DNA of 64,000 nucleotides, taken from Toxoplasma gondii ME49 (lineage: Eukaryota; Apicomplexa; Conoidasida; Eucoccidiorida; Sarcocystidae). The DNA lies in the NCBI RefSeq assembly GCF_000006565.2, contig NC_031478.1, positions 7,079,057 to 7,143,056 on the forward strand, written 5' to 3'. Each line of letters starts with the position of its first letter. The first letter of the stretch is position 1. The notes beneath the pieces are model-generated. The model was not told where the DNA came from. It saw only the letters and a list, made by a program, of their open reading frames with translations, and ran no database searches. Both the position numbers and the translations under genes were made by a program. Positions 1 to 10,255 of the stretch are shown piece after piece.

Positions 1-2382
1 ATGGGAAGAAAGGGGACTGGCAGGAGTGGAGGCAAGCATCGCAGACGTAGAAGCATGATTATTGTCCGCAAAACTACTAGCGATTAGCCCCCCTCTTTGC
101 TCCTGTTTTTCCTCTAACTCATTAGGTTCTTCTGGAGCACCCGCGGAGCACGATGTCACGCCTTCGACTATCTCATCGTGTAACAGGCGCGGAGGCCTTA
201 ATTTCCACGAAACAGCTGAAGCCTGCAGAGAGAAAGTTTTCTCAACTCCTTTTTTGCTTCGCTGCCCATACACTACAAATTCCGCTGATTGCTTCGAATG
301 CGTTTTCTCGCTTCCTCGTGTTGCTAGGCGTGGATCTAGCGTGCCTGTGCTTCCCGTGTCGGAGAATTCACTATGAGTGGTGCTGCCAGAACTGGAGAAA
401 TCACAGGGGGAATGGTAGTAGGCGCAGAGCCCAAAGTCGAGAAGTTTTAAGTTGCCCTTATCATCTAGAACAATGTTGCACGGCTTGATATCCCTGTGTA
501 AGTAACCAAGTCGGTGAACGGTGTGCACCGCGAGGATCAACTGAGCAATGTAGAACTTTGTTGTCTCCTCAGAGAACCGGCCGCAGGCAACCAAGTGAGT
601 CATGAGGTCACCGCCAGGAAGGTACTCCAAAACCTGGTAAAGATACCGCATGTCTTGGAATGTGCAGACAAGCTTGACGATGTGCCGGCTAACGACTTCT
701 GCGAGGACGTGACGCTCTGCGTACAAACGCGTCCTTTCGTTCTTCATCTTGACGGCGCGTTTCTCCATTTGCTTCAGAGCAAATTTCTCCCCCGTTTGGC
801 GATCTTGCACCAGACGAACAAGTCCATATGCTCCAACCCCCAAAACTGCAAGAACGCGAAAACGCTGAGTGTCTAAGCGTTCTCGTTGAGCCCGCAGCCA
901 CGCGGTCTGTGCCGCCTCTAGGGCTGAAAGGTATTTTCGAAGGAGGGAATTTCTGTCTTCATCGGCATGCCTTTTCTCCGCCGTACGTGTTCTCGAAAGA
1001 AGATCTAAGTTCGTTTCATACCGTAGCGGCTTGCTCCCTCCCTCGTCACTGGGATTCAGTCTTAAGTTTCGTGGTTGTTTTGGCGCTCCTACGTTGTTTC
1101 GACACTGAAGATTCTCAGGCATCTCCGTAACAAGAGAGTTGCCTTGTGGCAGTGCACTCGCAGCTGCGGACGCCGGCGTAGAACAGCCAGATTGCATATC
1201 TTTGTCCATCCAAAAGTGCTCGGGTTCTGCTGCGTCTGACATTTCCTGTACTGAAGCCCATTTCTGGGTATTACTCTCCTCTGAATCTCCTCGCGTGGGC
1301 CTCCGGCGCTCGCTCATCCTAGCTGCAATATTGAGAATTGCTCGGACAGTTTTCTGCCTTTCGACCCGCTCTTCGTCTTTTTTCTTTCTTTCCGTTACAA
1401 ACTCTGCAAACAAACGCAGCTTTCTTCCGATCTGTGTAGCTCCGACGCCCTCTCTGATACTGCCACGGGAGGTGCGGCGACCTCCCCAGCCCCCTGCCCT
1501 CTCAGCCTGGCCTCTGGGCTTTGTAAAGTCGAAAAGGCGCTCCCGACACCGAAGTCCTCCAACTCCCATTGGTTCACAAATAAGTCCCGTATTTGTGGCC
1601 TGCTCTTCATTCGCTAGATTAGATTCGAAGAGGCCATTTGAAGCCTCGGGACATTCCGCACGCCCATCGTCGCCATTCTGGCGGGTGGGAAATCTGCAAA
1701 CTGGCTCATGCGAATTAGTCGTTCTCGATGGCACAGGCTCTGGCGATTGTCCCGATACACACTTCAAGGGAGTTCTGCCGCCAATCGCAACGGGGAATAC
1801 GGAAGCGTAGCTGGTTGGTGCTGACCGCGCACCACGCGTGGCAGGAGGTTTGATGCGGCACTCTGTTGTGGAATCGGAAGCAGATTTCTCGCCCACGCTC
1901 ACCTCAAGCTTGTCAGAGTTGGGGTCACCTGGTTCGCTGCTGTGCTCGCTTTTGATGGACCGACCTTTTATGATTTCTAAAGGGACTTCTCTGAATTTGT
2001 CTCCGTGCTGTTTCTCAGGTGTGGTATCTGCTGCAGTCTTCGCTGGACGCAAAGTCTCTTGTTCCTCTTGACTGACAGTACAGATTGGTTCGGTGATGAG
2101 ACCCGGCCCGCGTTTGTGGCATGTATGCAACACTTCAGAGGCGAAGCGTTTTACCGTGTCGCTTGTACTTCCTTGCTCTGTCTGGACTCTCAGACAGTTT
2201 TTCGGGGAGCAGGCAGACAGTGTCTCAAGGGTCGGCTCTGCCTCCGTGGTAGCGTTTCTAAGCAAAACGGGGGTCGCCGGAGAGACAACCTCTGAGGAAA
2301 AACACCACGGACTGGCACTCAGCTCCTGTTCTTCCACTTTCATGCAGAACGCAAGCCACTCACTGTCGTCGTCATGCTCCAT
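1..2382 (-). CDS. NDR-family AGC serine/threonine protein kinase (3' partial)
   Basis: Open without a stop from the ATG at 2382 to the left edge (794 codons). Residues 1 to about 470 are low-complexity with no recognised domain. A basic helical stretch follows (about 470-505, ending LRAQRERLD), where NDR kinases bind MOB proteins. The kinase domain then shows a glycine loop G515-G520 (GVGAYG), ATP lysine K537 (FALKQ), HRD aspartate D631 in YLHRDIKPCN, and D649 of DFGLC. The segment order and the LRxxRxRL..F lead-in match NDR/LATS kinases. After DFGLC at least 140 residues of Ser-rich sequence follow without the expected TPDYIAPE segment, so the activation-loop insert is long or contains an intron beyond the window. 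The usual Asp of HRDxKPxN is Cys (KPCN), the Asn is kept. Family call is sure; substrate and role are not visible. NDR kinases generally act with MOB1 in division and morphogenesis. Confidence 0.88.
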   Translation of the reverse strand, partial: MEHDDDSEWLAFCMKVEEQELSASPWCFSSEVVSPATPVLLRNATTEAEPTLETLSACSPKNCLRVQTEQGSTSDTVKRFASEVLHTCHKRGPGLITEPICTVSQEEQETLRPAKTAADTTPEKQHGDKFREVPLEIIKGRSIKSEHSSEPGDPNSDKLEVSVGEKSASDSTTECRIKPPATRGARSAPTSYASVFPVAIGGRTPLKCVSGQSPEPVPSRTTNSHEPVCRFPTRQNGDDGRAECPEASNGLFESNLANEEQATNTGLICEPMGVGGLRCRERLFDFTKPRGQAERAGGWGGRRTSRGSIREGVGATQIGRKLRLFAEFVTERKKKDEERVERQKTVRAILNIAARMSERRRPTRGDSEESNTQKWASVQEMSDAAEPEHFWMDKDMQSGCSTPASAAASALPQGNSLVTEMPENLQCRNNVGAPKQPRNLRLNPSDEGGSKPLRYETNLDLLSRTRTAEKRHADEDRNSLLRKYLSALEAAQTAWLRAQRERLDTQRFRVLAVLGVGAYGLVRLVQDRQTGEKFALKQMEKRAVKMKNERTRLYAERHVLAEVVSRHIVKLVCTFQDMRYLYQVLEYLPGGDLMTHLVACGRFSEETTKFYIAQLILAVHTVHRLGYLHRDIKPCNIVLDDKGNLKLLDFGLCAYYHSPCDFSSSGSTTHSEFSDTGSTGTLDPRLATRGSEKTHSKQSAEFVVYGQRSKKGVEKTFSLQASAVSWKLRPPRLLHDEIVEGVTSCSAGAPEEPNELEEKQEQRGGLIASSFADNNHASTSAMLASTPASPLSSH

Positions 2383-5129
2383 TTTCGTTCAGTCTTTGAC
2401 GGAAACACATGAACCATGCGAACACGAGTGCGGTCGCAGTCAAGCCGTCTGAACAATCCGGTGATCCGGAATGTCACAGAATACCCAACATTCGTTTCTA
2501 GTATGTGACGGGGACTCGGGGAATCTTCTCGCCGGAAGCAAAAGCCTGGCTGCAACTCAGTTTTTGACCGAAAATGATGCCTCAATTCCTGAACGCATTG
2601 CTGCTCCAGCGGTGCTTTGTAGAATAGCTGCTTTTGGCCGCAAACGTTGCAGTAAGTACTTTCGAAAGCAGCCACAGAAGAGCGATTCCTCCAGCCATAG
2701 CAGTTTCCTTCATTTGCCTCACACGCAAACACAATCGAACATACACGCAAAGAGAAGGCGAGAAACGCTGGCAAACTGTTTCGGGAAGAGTTGCCTTCCA
2801 GCTTTTCCCGAGCAGACGGGAGATGAGCCTCAAGTGTAACCACAGCGACAAAGGCGCATAACAATAACATGATATACAACTGTGTCTCAAAGCCGTCCTT
2901 GCACTCGAATTGTCTTCAAGGCATGACTGCAAATTACAAAGAGCAGACGAGCAACTGAAATCTCTCGCGGGTAAATTGGCAGCGACAGAGATACTTGGGA
3001 AGCTGTCTTGAAGAGGCTTGCTAGTTCGCGGAGCTGCCTCTGCTGAAACCGGTTTCCCGAGGGGCTTTGCTTATTTGCCACGCAATGACGCATGTACCGT
3101 GTCAGTGAGAGAGTTGTTCTACATGCGATGAAGGAGCGCTTCAAATGTGAGAGCGAGTCGGGGGAGGTCGCCAAGTTCTCGGGGACATCACGACCCACAG
3201 AAGCAACTAGTAAAGGAAAGAACATCGTGTAAAGATCTTTGTTGTCTTGAATTAGATAACATCACTGCAGGGCCTGTGGGTAGTTGCTCGCTGCTTGAGT
3301 GTCCCTGACGCATTCACCACCCTAGAACACTCGCCCTAGCGCCAGGGCTACAGGCGCCCCTAGGGTTCCTGATCATCTCAGAACCAACTCGTGTTTTCGA
3401 TGTCCATAAGTACAATCCACAGGACAAACTTGATTCATCCACGTGTTCAGGACTTGGAACACAATGCTTTTCCTGCAAACGTCCCCCTGCATTCACTGAT
3501 AGGCCGCAACGCGCCGGCACCGCAAAAGAAGGGACACGGTTGTTCCAGCTGGCGAGGCATTGTTGTAAAATGGAGCCTGGACAATGAGGTTTTGTCTAGA
3601 GAGACCCTCGCCTTTGAACGACAGGTCCCTGCTCCAATAGAAGGCTATCTCTATGAACTGGGGTTCCAGAAACAACCGGCACTAGAATGTTTGCGTCTTT
3701 GGCATAACAGTCTGTGCTTCCAAGTAGGCATTCGATTTTCATGGGCTGCTTAATTCATATATACGTATTTATTTCAAATTCACACGTTTTCAAACAAATA
3801 TGTGCAAGCATGTAGCCAGGACTTCTTTTCTGGTGTCGGTTCATTGCCCTCTAATTTTCGACCGGTTCCCGCGCAGGCAGGGGTCACAGCTCTGCAGTAG
3901 GTTGATCGGTTAAATGTCGCCTGTGAGGCTCCTGCACAGGTAAGGTTAGCACAGTACCAGCAATGAACACAACAAACAACAAACCGAATATGCTTCAATG
4001 CAGTGCTGTTGTATTTTTACGTGGGAACTGACCGCAGCAGACGGGTCAAATAGACCCCGGTCAATGCGAACTCCCCCCTCATCCAGGAAGCTCTCTTTTA
4101 CGTTGAATTAATGCTATAAGTTTCCAGAAAGAGTCGTAAAACATGTCTATCAGAGCAGCGAGAAATGATTGCCAGACCTTGAATGTCATCTTTGTTGCAA
4201 CATGCCTTAGTCTATCAGTGCACCTACCATCACACTAGCTGCCGTCACGATCAATTTTTAGGGTGTAGGCTATCGCCCTGCCAATCTACTTTGGCTAATC
4301 CGTCTGTAATCTACACCATTTGAAACAGGTATATCGGAGATTTTTCTGGTGTGACTAGTGGTGCACTGCAGAACACAGAAAAGTGACCACACGGTAGTGC
4401 GCCCGCAAGTGGAGGCAGGAAGCATGAAGCAAACCATTGGTTTTCTCTGAAGACCAGAGAGGCCCGGATTTTGCAGACAGTGAGTAGGTTACGAGGCGTC
4501 GCAGCCAAACTAGGGCAGTAGATTACAGTACAAACGGCGTGTGAGGATGCGAACTCCGGCATTTTGGCATCAAACGACGAACCTAAATTGTTGGCTTTGG
4601 CCGTCCCCCAAAGACGAAGTAGCACTGAAATAACAAAATGGCAGTCATTGCCATACTTGAAAAATCATTTTTCAACTCGTCAGATGGAGAAAAAAAGCGA
4701 GACAGCACGCCTCACGGATACGAGGAGAATCAGGGTCCCAGTGAGAGGCAGGCACTCGAGGACGCACCATTGGCTTGCCATAAAGATGCACACGGCGTTG
4801 AAGGAGTGCTTGCCTGTCCCCTGTTGTTTTTTTATCTCCCCAAATGCCCACTTACATAAATTTTACCGCTGTCCACCTACTTGTGTGTGCGCCACCCTAT
4901 CCCTCCAGCTGTCGAGCAGACACCCAAGGCAAGCACGCGTTTCACTTCAGTGTTTTGTCTGCACCTGCTTCACACGTCACTTGGAGGATTTCCGCTTCCA
5001 CTTCCCTGGCAGATCAGCTGTCGGTCGCTTTGCTCTTTCCAGCAAAGGGAAGTCGTTGTACCCTAAAGCTGGCTGGCAGGCACTGGCGCCCGCAAACAGG
5101 AGGGCAAGCGAACCCACAAGTGGCTACTC
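2383..5129. other. Intergenic region between kinase and SRS genes
   Basis: Both flanking genes are on the minus strand, so this holds the kinase promoter/5' leader and the SRS 3' flank. Short open frames occur on both strands, but none has a recognisable domain or supported splice sites. A frame on minus from 2879 begins with a hydrophobic stretch but runs over the kinase start in another frame, so I do not call it a gene. Confidence 0.6.
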
Positions 5130-6733
5130 TTACACAAATGCGGCAACTGTAGAGACACCGAAAGTCAGCGCGAGCAAAACTAAGGACAAAAAACTAGCGC
5201 TCGTCGCTTCGTGTGATTGGGGCTCTCCATCATTTGGGAGAGTTTCAAATCCAATTAGCACTTTGCAAACGTCCGGTGTGGACGAACTCGACTCCTTCGA
5301 TTTGCACAAGAAACAAAGCTGATTGATCGGCTCCCCTGGCAACTGGGGAACTGTCAGTGTATACAGTGGGTTCTCGAGTGTGCCGCTCTGTGAAGTGTCC
5401 TGTGTTAGACTCGCGGACGGTAGAAGAGTTGTAAGCGGAGTTAAATCTGTGCACTCGGCCGTCTGATACGCGTGTGTTTGCGTCTCAAGAGCCATTTCTG
5501 CGCCACAACTGAAAGAGACGGCGTCACCGGAAGAGTCAACTCTAAAGAAGCGCTGCCCAGTGGGCGTGCTGCACTCATCTGCAGAGAAAAGCACACACAG
5601 AAACTCGGAACAAAAGCAGAAGTGTGGGGAGAAAACGTGACTTCTTTCACCTCCCGACATTTTATTTGGGACGGAAGTCAGCGCGGCACAGCCTACACCT
5701 GAACTCGCGTCGATTCAACACAACAGAGCGTGCCAGCTTCTTCCTGCATTCGAAAACACTTAGGGAGAACCGGTGAAACCGCGTTTTCCTACTTTGGACG
5801 CCCAGCAGGCTGTCAGTCACTGTCTCGAAGGAACAAGCTGAAAATGGTCGAACAAACAAATACTCGGCTAGAAAAACAGACCGGGAAAAACGCTTGCTAT
5901 GTCAACCACGCAACTCTGGAATCTGCAGCAAAATCGGCCAAGTAGAGAGTGTCATCGTGCCGAGCACAGATCCGACGGACTGTTTACAGGAAGCTACCAA
6001 AGAAAAAAGCTCCTGCAAGATGCGAGAAAGTTTCGTGAAAGGAGATTGTTAGCTACATACACGCCTGTGAAATACCCCCAAATTAAACGGTTGTTCCCCG
6101 AATTGAGGTTGAGAGCCCTTTGGTTGGTCTTCGACAAAGTCGAAAGATTTTTCTACTTACACGAAGGAATTTCTTTCTCTGGTTTGCCTCTGATAACAAT
6201 TCGCACCGTGCAAGCGTCAGGGCGCTTGTTGTTGACTGGGGATCTTCTTCCGCTTGTCGGAGTGCCGACGGCGGTGTCGGTGGGTTTGGTTTACAGCTGA
6301 AAAAGATAGACCCAGCACTGTCGGGCCATTTGCTGGTTGTGAACGAATATTCTACGCCTTCGGATACAGTTTCTTTTGTCAGAGATGCTCCATCGAACAG
6401 GTCGGCGAGTTTCACCGGAGTTCGGCAGTTAGGGTAGTCACAAACCGTCTGGTCAGCCGAATTCTGGGCAGGATACAACGTTGGTAAGTTGGCTCCACAC
6501 TTGAACTTGACGGTTCCAGGCTTCTCGACTATAACTAGCTTTGTCGCTGCGGCGACGTCGCAGACCGTCCCCGTGTCAGAATAGACAACGCTTTCTTCCC
6601 CGTCGTCTTGCGCTCTACAGTTGCTGAGAAAAACACTGTGAACCGCAAAGACAAGAAAAAGCAGAGATATGGAGGTAACTCGGCTCCGCCGACACGGCAA
6701 GAGCTTCTGGGACGGCTCGCGCGGGCTCTTCAT
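5130..6733 (-). CDS. SRS (SAG1-related) GPI-anchored surface antigen, two domains
   Basis: Exon 1 is about 6161-6733 and exon 2 about 5130-5573, giving 338 residues. The start at 6733 puts a hydrophobic signal (residues 20-37) directly behind a basic N-terminus; a longer frame starting at 6835 is less likely. Domain 1 has six cysteines (58, 79, 98, 103, 147, 177) and domain 2 six more (192, 214, 232, 278, 281, 294), the SAG-fold pattern. The C-terminus (about 313-338) is a hydrophobic tail typical of GPI addition. The intron lies between the domains. GTAAGT at 6155-6160 is the best donor, but joining it to the best acceptor (CAG ending at 5579) breaks domain 2. The frame is kept by an acceptor five bases later (GAG|TGC, exon from 5573) or by donor GTGTAA with exon 2 from 5578 (339 residues). 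SRS proteins coat the parasite and serve in attachment and immune recognition. The family is clear; the individual paralogue is not identified. Confidence 0.86.
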
Positions 6734-9700
6734 TGTGGAAAAAAAGAGGAAGTCGGTGGAATTTAAAGTGACACAGGAGCTTGCTGCACGACACCAAGCG
6801 AACTCGCGTGCATGCATCGAGCTGTGTGAGTCCACCTCCGGAGGGGAACGTTTTGCTGTCCGGTTTCAAACAGTTGAAGGAGGCCAGTAAATTAATGATG
6901 AATGGCGGTCTGCATAGAGGGGGACACAGTTTCAGCGCTTCAGTTTGAATTATTTACTTCAGCTGACTCTCTCTGCACATTCGCTACTGCTGGTGGCCCG
7001 GTTTTAATCAGTAAAGGGTGTCGTAGAAATGCAAGGGAAAGCCTCAGGTGTCCCTCTCAAAGTAAACAAACGTTAGAAAGCGCCTTCCCCTTTTCAAGGT
7101 GAAGCCGCGTTTCCGTTAGAAAGCGCCTTCTTCTCCAAAGTTAAACATGAGAATTTTTCGAAAAGGGCGTTCCCTCCTTGTGTTAGTCGGCTCTAGCATC
7201 GGAGGCCCCCTGTTCGATGCCGTGCAACTGGGGGCCACACCAACCAAAAAAAACTTAGATCGGACTTTGCCCGCTACGTTACAAACAAAAATGCTTCACT
7301 GACAACCATGGGCTGCACAAACAGAAAGCGAAGGGGAGACAGTTTCTCCGACTTTTTGTGCGGCAGCTGCTCAGACAAGAGTAGAGTCGCCGTGCCGGGT
7401 GGATAGCGGTCGACCGTCAATGCCAGCATAAGAGGCGACAAGCGTCAGACTACACGACAGATAACTGTTGAACGTTTTCTCTTGATTGGATGGTCAGAGA
7501 ACAAGAAGTGAGCATGCCTCTGAAATCCTCCCTAAAATTCAGCTGGCCAGCTCATGTACGACGGGAACCGAACCCTTCAGGTGGTGGCGGTGCACAGCAG
7601 TCAAAAGAGAACTGCGCTAGAAGTTCTCTGAACTTGGTTATCGGGAAAATTCCGCATTACGCGCAAGCTTGACATCGGGCGTCATCACAGGATAGATGAA
7701 AGCATGAGGGATGCTACGACAATTATATCGGCGACATATCAAGTGAAGTGTGTAGCGACTTCACGCAGAGGACGGAGTGTTTCGTTTTACTTTGCTGCAG
7801 TAAAGCAAGTGGATAATTTTACCGTGAAACACAGTTCTTGTCTTTAGCGCTCGGGTGGTGAACTCTTTGTGATACAAGTTCAAGCAAATAGTCAAACACC
7901 TGTCAAGAGGTGAGTCGCTACACGCTAGCAATGCGGCCGGTAGCCTGAAATTTCGCACCACCAATGAAGAAAGGTAAATACGAAAAGTAATCCCCCGGAA
8001 ACTTCATCTGTAGCTGGTGGAACATTAGAAATCCACATTTCTTCGAAGGAAACCAGAAGGGTGCTTCTTTTCGCCAAGATCACACTGCTGATACGGCGGA
8101 CAGAGTGCTCTCCATGGAAATCGACTTGCGGTTTTCTACAACACAAGCGTTCCAGCACAAATCGGATATCCGCCTGCAGAGCGTTCTTTTCCTTCCGCGT
8201 TATTGACAGATTTAGTTCAACACTCTGGAACGAAACAACAGACAGTAAGCCAGAAGAAACTGTTCCAATCCTCTAAAGACACGACAAAAGGACAAAAGTA
8301 AAACACAGGACTAGAAGAAGACATCTAGACCATGTGTGGAAGACCCCATTTTCTTCTCAATGAGCGCAGTCGCTGACGCCTGCAAGAGCTCCAGAAATGG
8401 CGATCCTCTCGGAAATGATCCAGTTCAAAATAGACTGCTCCATTCCTGGAGAGCTTGCGTGATAGTATGCCCTAAGCAATATGATGTCACGATGCCCTTC
8501 TTACACAAATAGTACAGTGCTGGCCAAGCTCCTTGTATCCACTTAACTCGCTTCGTAATTTTCATTAGAGCAAACGATCTAAAGCAAGAAAACCTCCTCA
8601 TGCAACAAGATGAAAGTCGAGGACTGTGTCTTGTCTTTCTTTAACACCAACTTTCACGACACGATTACACGCAATTGGGAGGGATTACACACTCTACAAA
8701 GAGCGCCCGTTTTCGAAGCACAAATGCCATTGCAACAAAACGGCAAAATACACATATATACACCCGCAGCCACCCCAAGACAGCAATCGCAGCACCTGTC
8801 GAATTCTACCAAGCCACACGTACTTCAGAAGCTTTGAAGAATGATTTAAATGCATTCTGTGGTGATTCATCGGGCTTTCCACGAGTCTTGGGACGAGCAA
8901 AACGTGCATACGTCGGCAAAAGGTATGCGAGACTTCCATTCTAGCGGTAGAACACAGCGCTTCTTCCGAGAGTCCACGCTTTCTCGGACTCGACTCGTCT
9001 GTATGAAAACAAATGCGGGCTTCTAGGTCCCCTCTTTGTCCACTGACTTTTGGAAGGCGAGATGGTCACCTTCACATCTATCGCTGCTGCCCACACAGGC
9101 GGCGACAGGAATCCACGTAACACATAAACATACTTAGATACATATATAAATATTTATACATCTATTACGTGTAGAAGATCGCCGCTCTCGAGTGTGGGAT
9201 ACTACACACAACTACCTGTATGTTGACCTAGTGCAGTGGGGGGCATGAGCAGTTCTTTGAAAGGGAATAGATGGTGATTTATTTACACGGGGAAAACTGG
9301 AAGTCGCTCCCGAGCCTAATTAATCTCTGTTTTACTTGTGGTGTTGAGGAATTCCCGCTCTTTCCACGGCAGAAACATCACGTTTTGCATGCCCTGGAGA
9401 GACGCGTCTTCTTCGCCAGGCGGCTGATGCGCCATTCAGAGTTGTGTGACTCCTATCAAAGAAAACAGAGCTAATTGCCAGCCTTCCGAGATGTATTTAT
9501 CGTCCTGCTGGACAGAAACCTCCAGGTGAAAGTGTTCTTAGCAGACCACCAGGCGTAAAAACGCATTCGCTCCGAGCGGAGAGCGCATGCACGCAGCTTG
9601 TTTTGCGTCTGGTTGTCTTTACACTGTCTTGTCTCCGGCAAAGTGAAGACCCTTCGACTTTCCTCCAAAGCCAAGCGGCATGGCAGCATGAAGCCGTCTG

Positions 9701-10255
9701 CTGCCTGGCAGGCAATGTCGAGGTAAGTCGGATTTGCAGTTGTTCTTTTGCCTCTCTCTTTGTCCGTCAGCGTCTCCATCTCACGCCCGCCGCCTGCGTG
9801 TGGACCTTCGCTTTTCCTGAGGCCGGACTTCTCTTCGGTCCTGAACTGTCGACTCTTTCCTCCTTCTTTCAGCTTGTTGTGCAAGTTGTTCAGCTCTTTC
9901 TCCCCGAGAGTTGCCCTGCTTCACGCACCCTCTCTCGCAGCCACACCGAAGCCGGAAACGATTTCTCAGTTTACCGGGGCCGCTCCAGACTGAGACGCTT
10001 TGCTTGACTGAGCATGGCAGGCACTTTCGATTGCGTAGATTTCTTTGGGGCTCTTCCCGCACAAATTTTTCCTCTGAACTCCGGCTGCGGCGTCTCGAGT
10101 CTTTACAAAAATGACAAGGAAAATCTCCTCTGAGAAAAGAATGCGTGGATGGTGCGGAGGTAAACCCACATATGCGCGTGTGTCTGAGAGGACAAGGTTT
10201 CGTTTCATGAACTGACAGACGCTGCTCTGAAGCCGGGACTCGCCGGACTGTAAAG
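6734..10255. other. Long divergent intergenic region
   Basis: Separates the minus-strand SRS gene from the plus-strand gene at 10256 and should hold both promoters. Apart from TGCATGCA at 6809 and a related GCATGCA at about 9585 I see no structured element. Frames of up to about 140 codons occur near 9471-10007 on both strands, overlapping each other, with no recognisable domain; they are probably chance frames in GC-richer leader sequence. Confidence 0.5.
6809..6816. promoter_or_regulatory. TGCATGCA element upstream of the SRS start
   Basis: Exact 8-bp palindrome 76-83 bp upstream of the SRS ATG. WGCATGCA is an established over-represented upstream element in Toxoplasma, and TGCATGC-type sites are bound by apicomplexan AP2 factors. 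Function here is inferred from position only; it could lie in the 5' leader. Confidence 0.45.

Noticed and set aside
2340..2879. Minus-strand frame starting with a hydrophobic, signal-like stretch
   Set aside because: It overlaps the kinase start in another frame, has no domain, and its second half is the shadow of the kinase coding region.
4564..5322. 252-codon plus-strand frame
   Set aside because: Its end runs antisense through the SRS second exon and it has no recognisable domain or leader.
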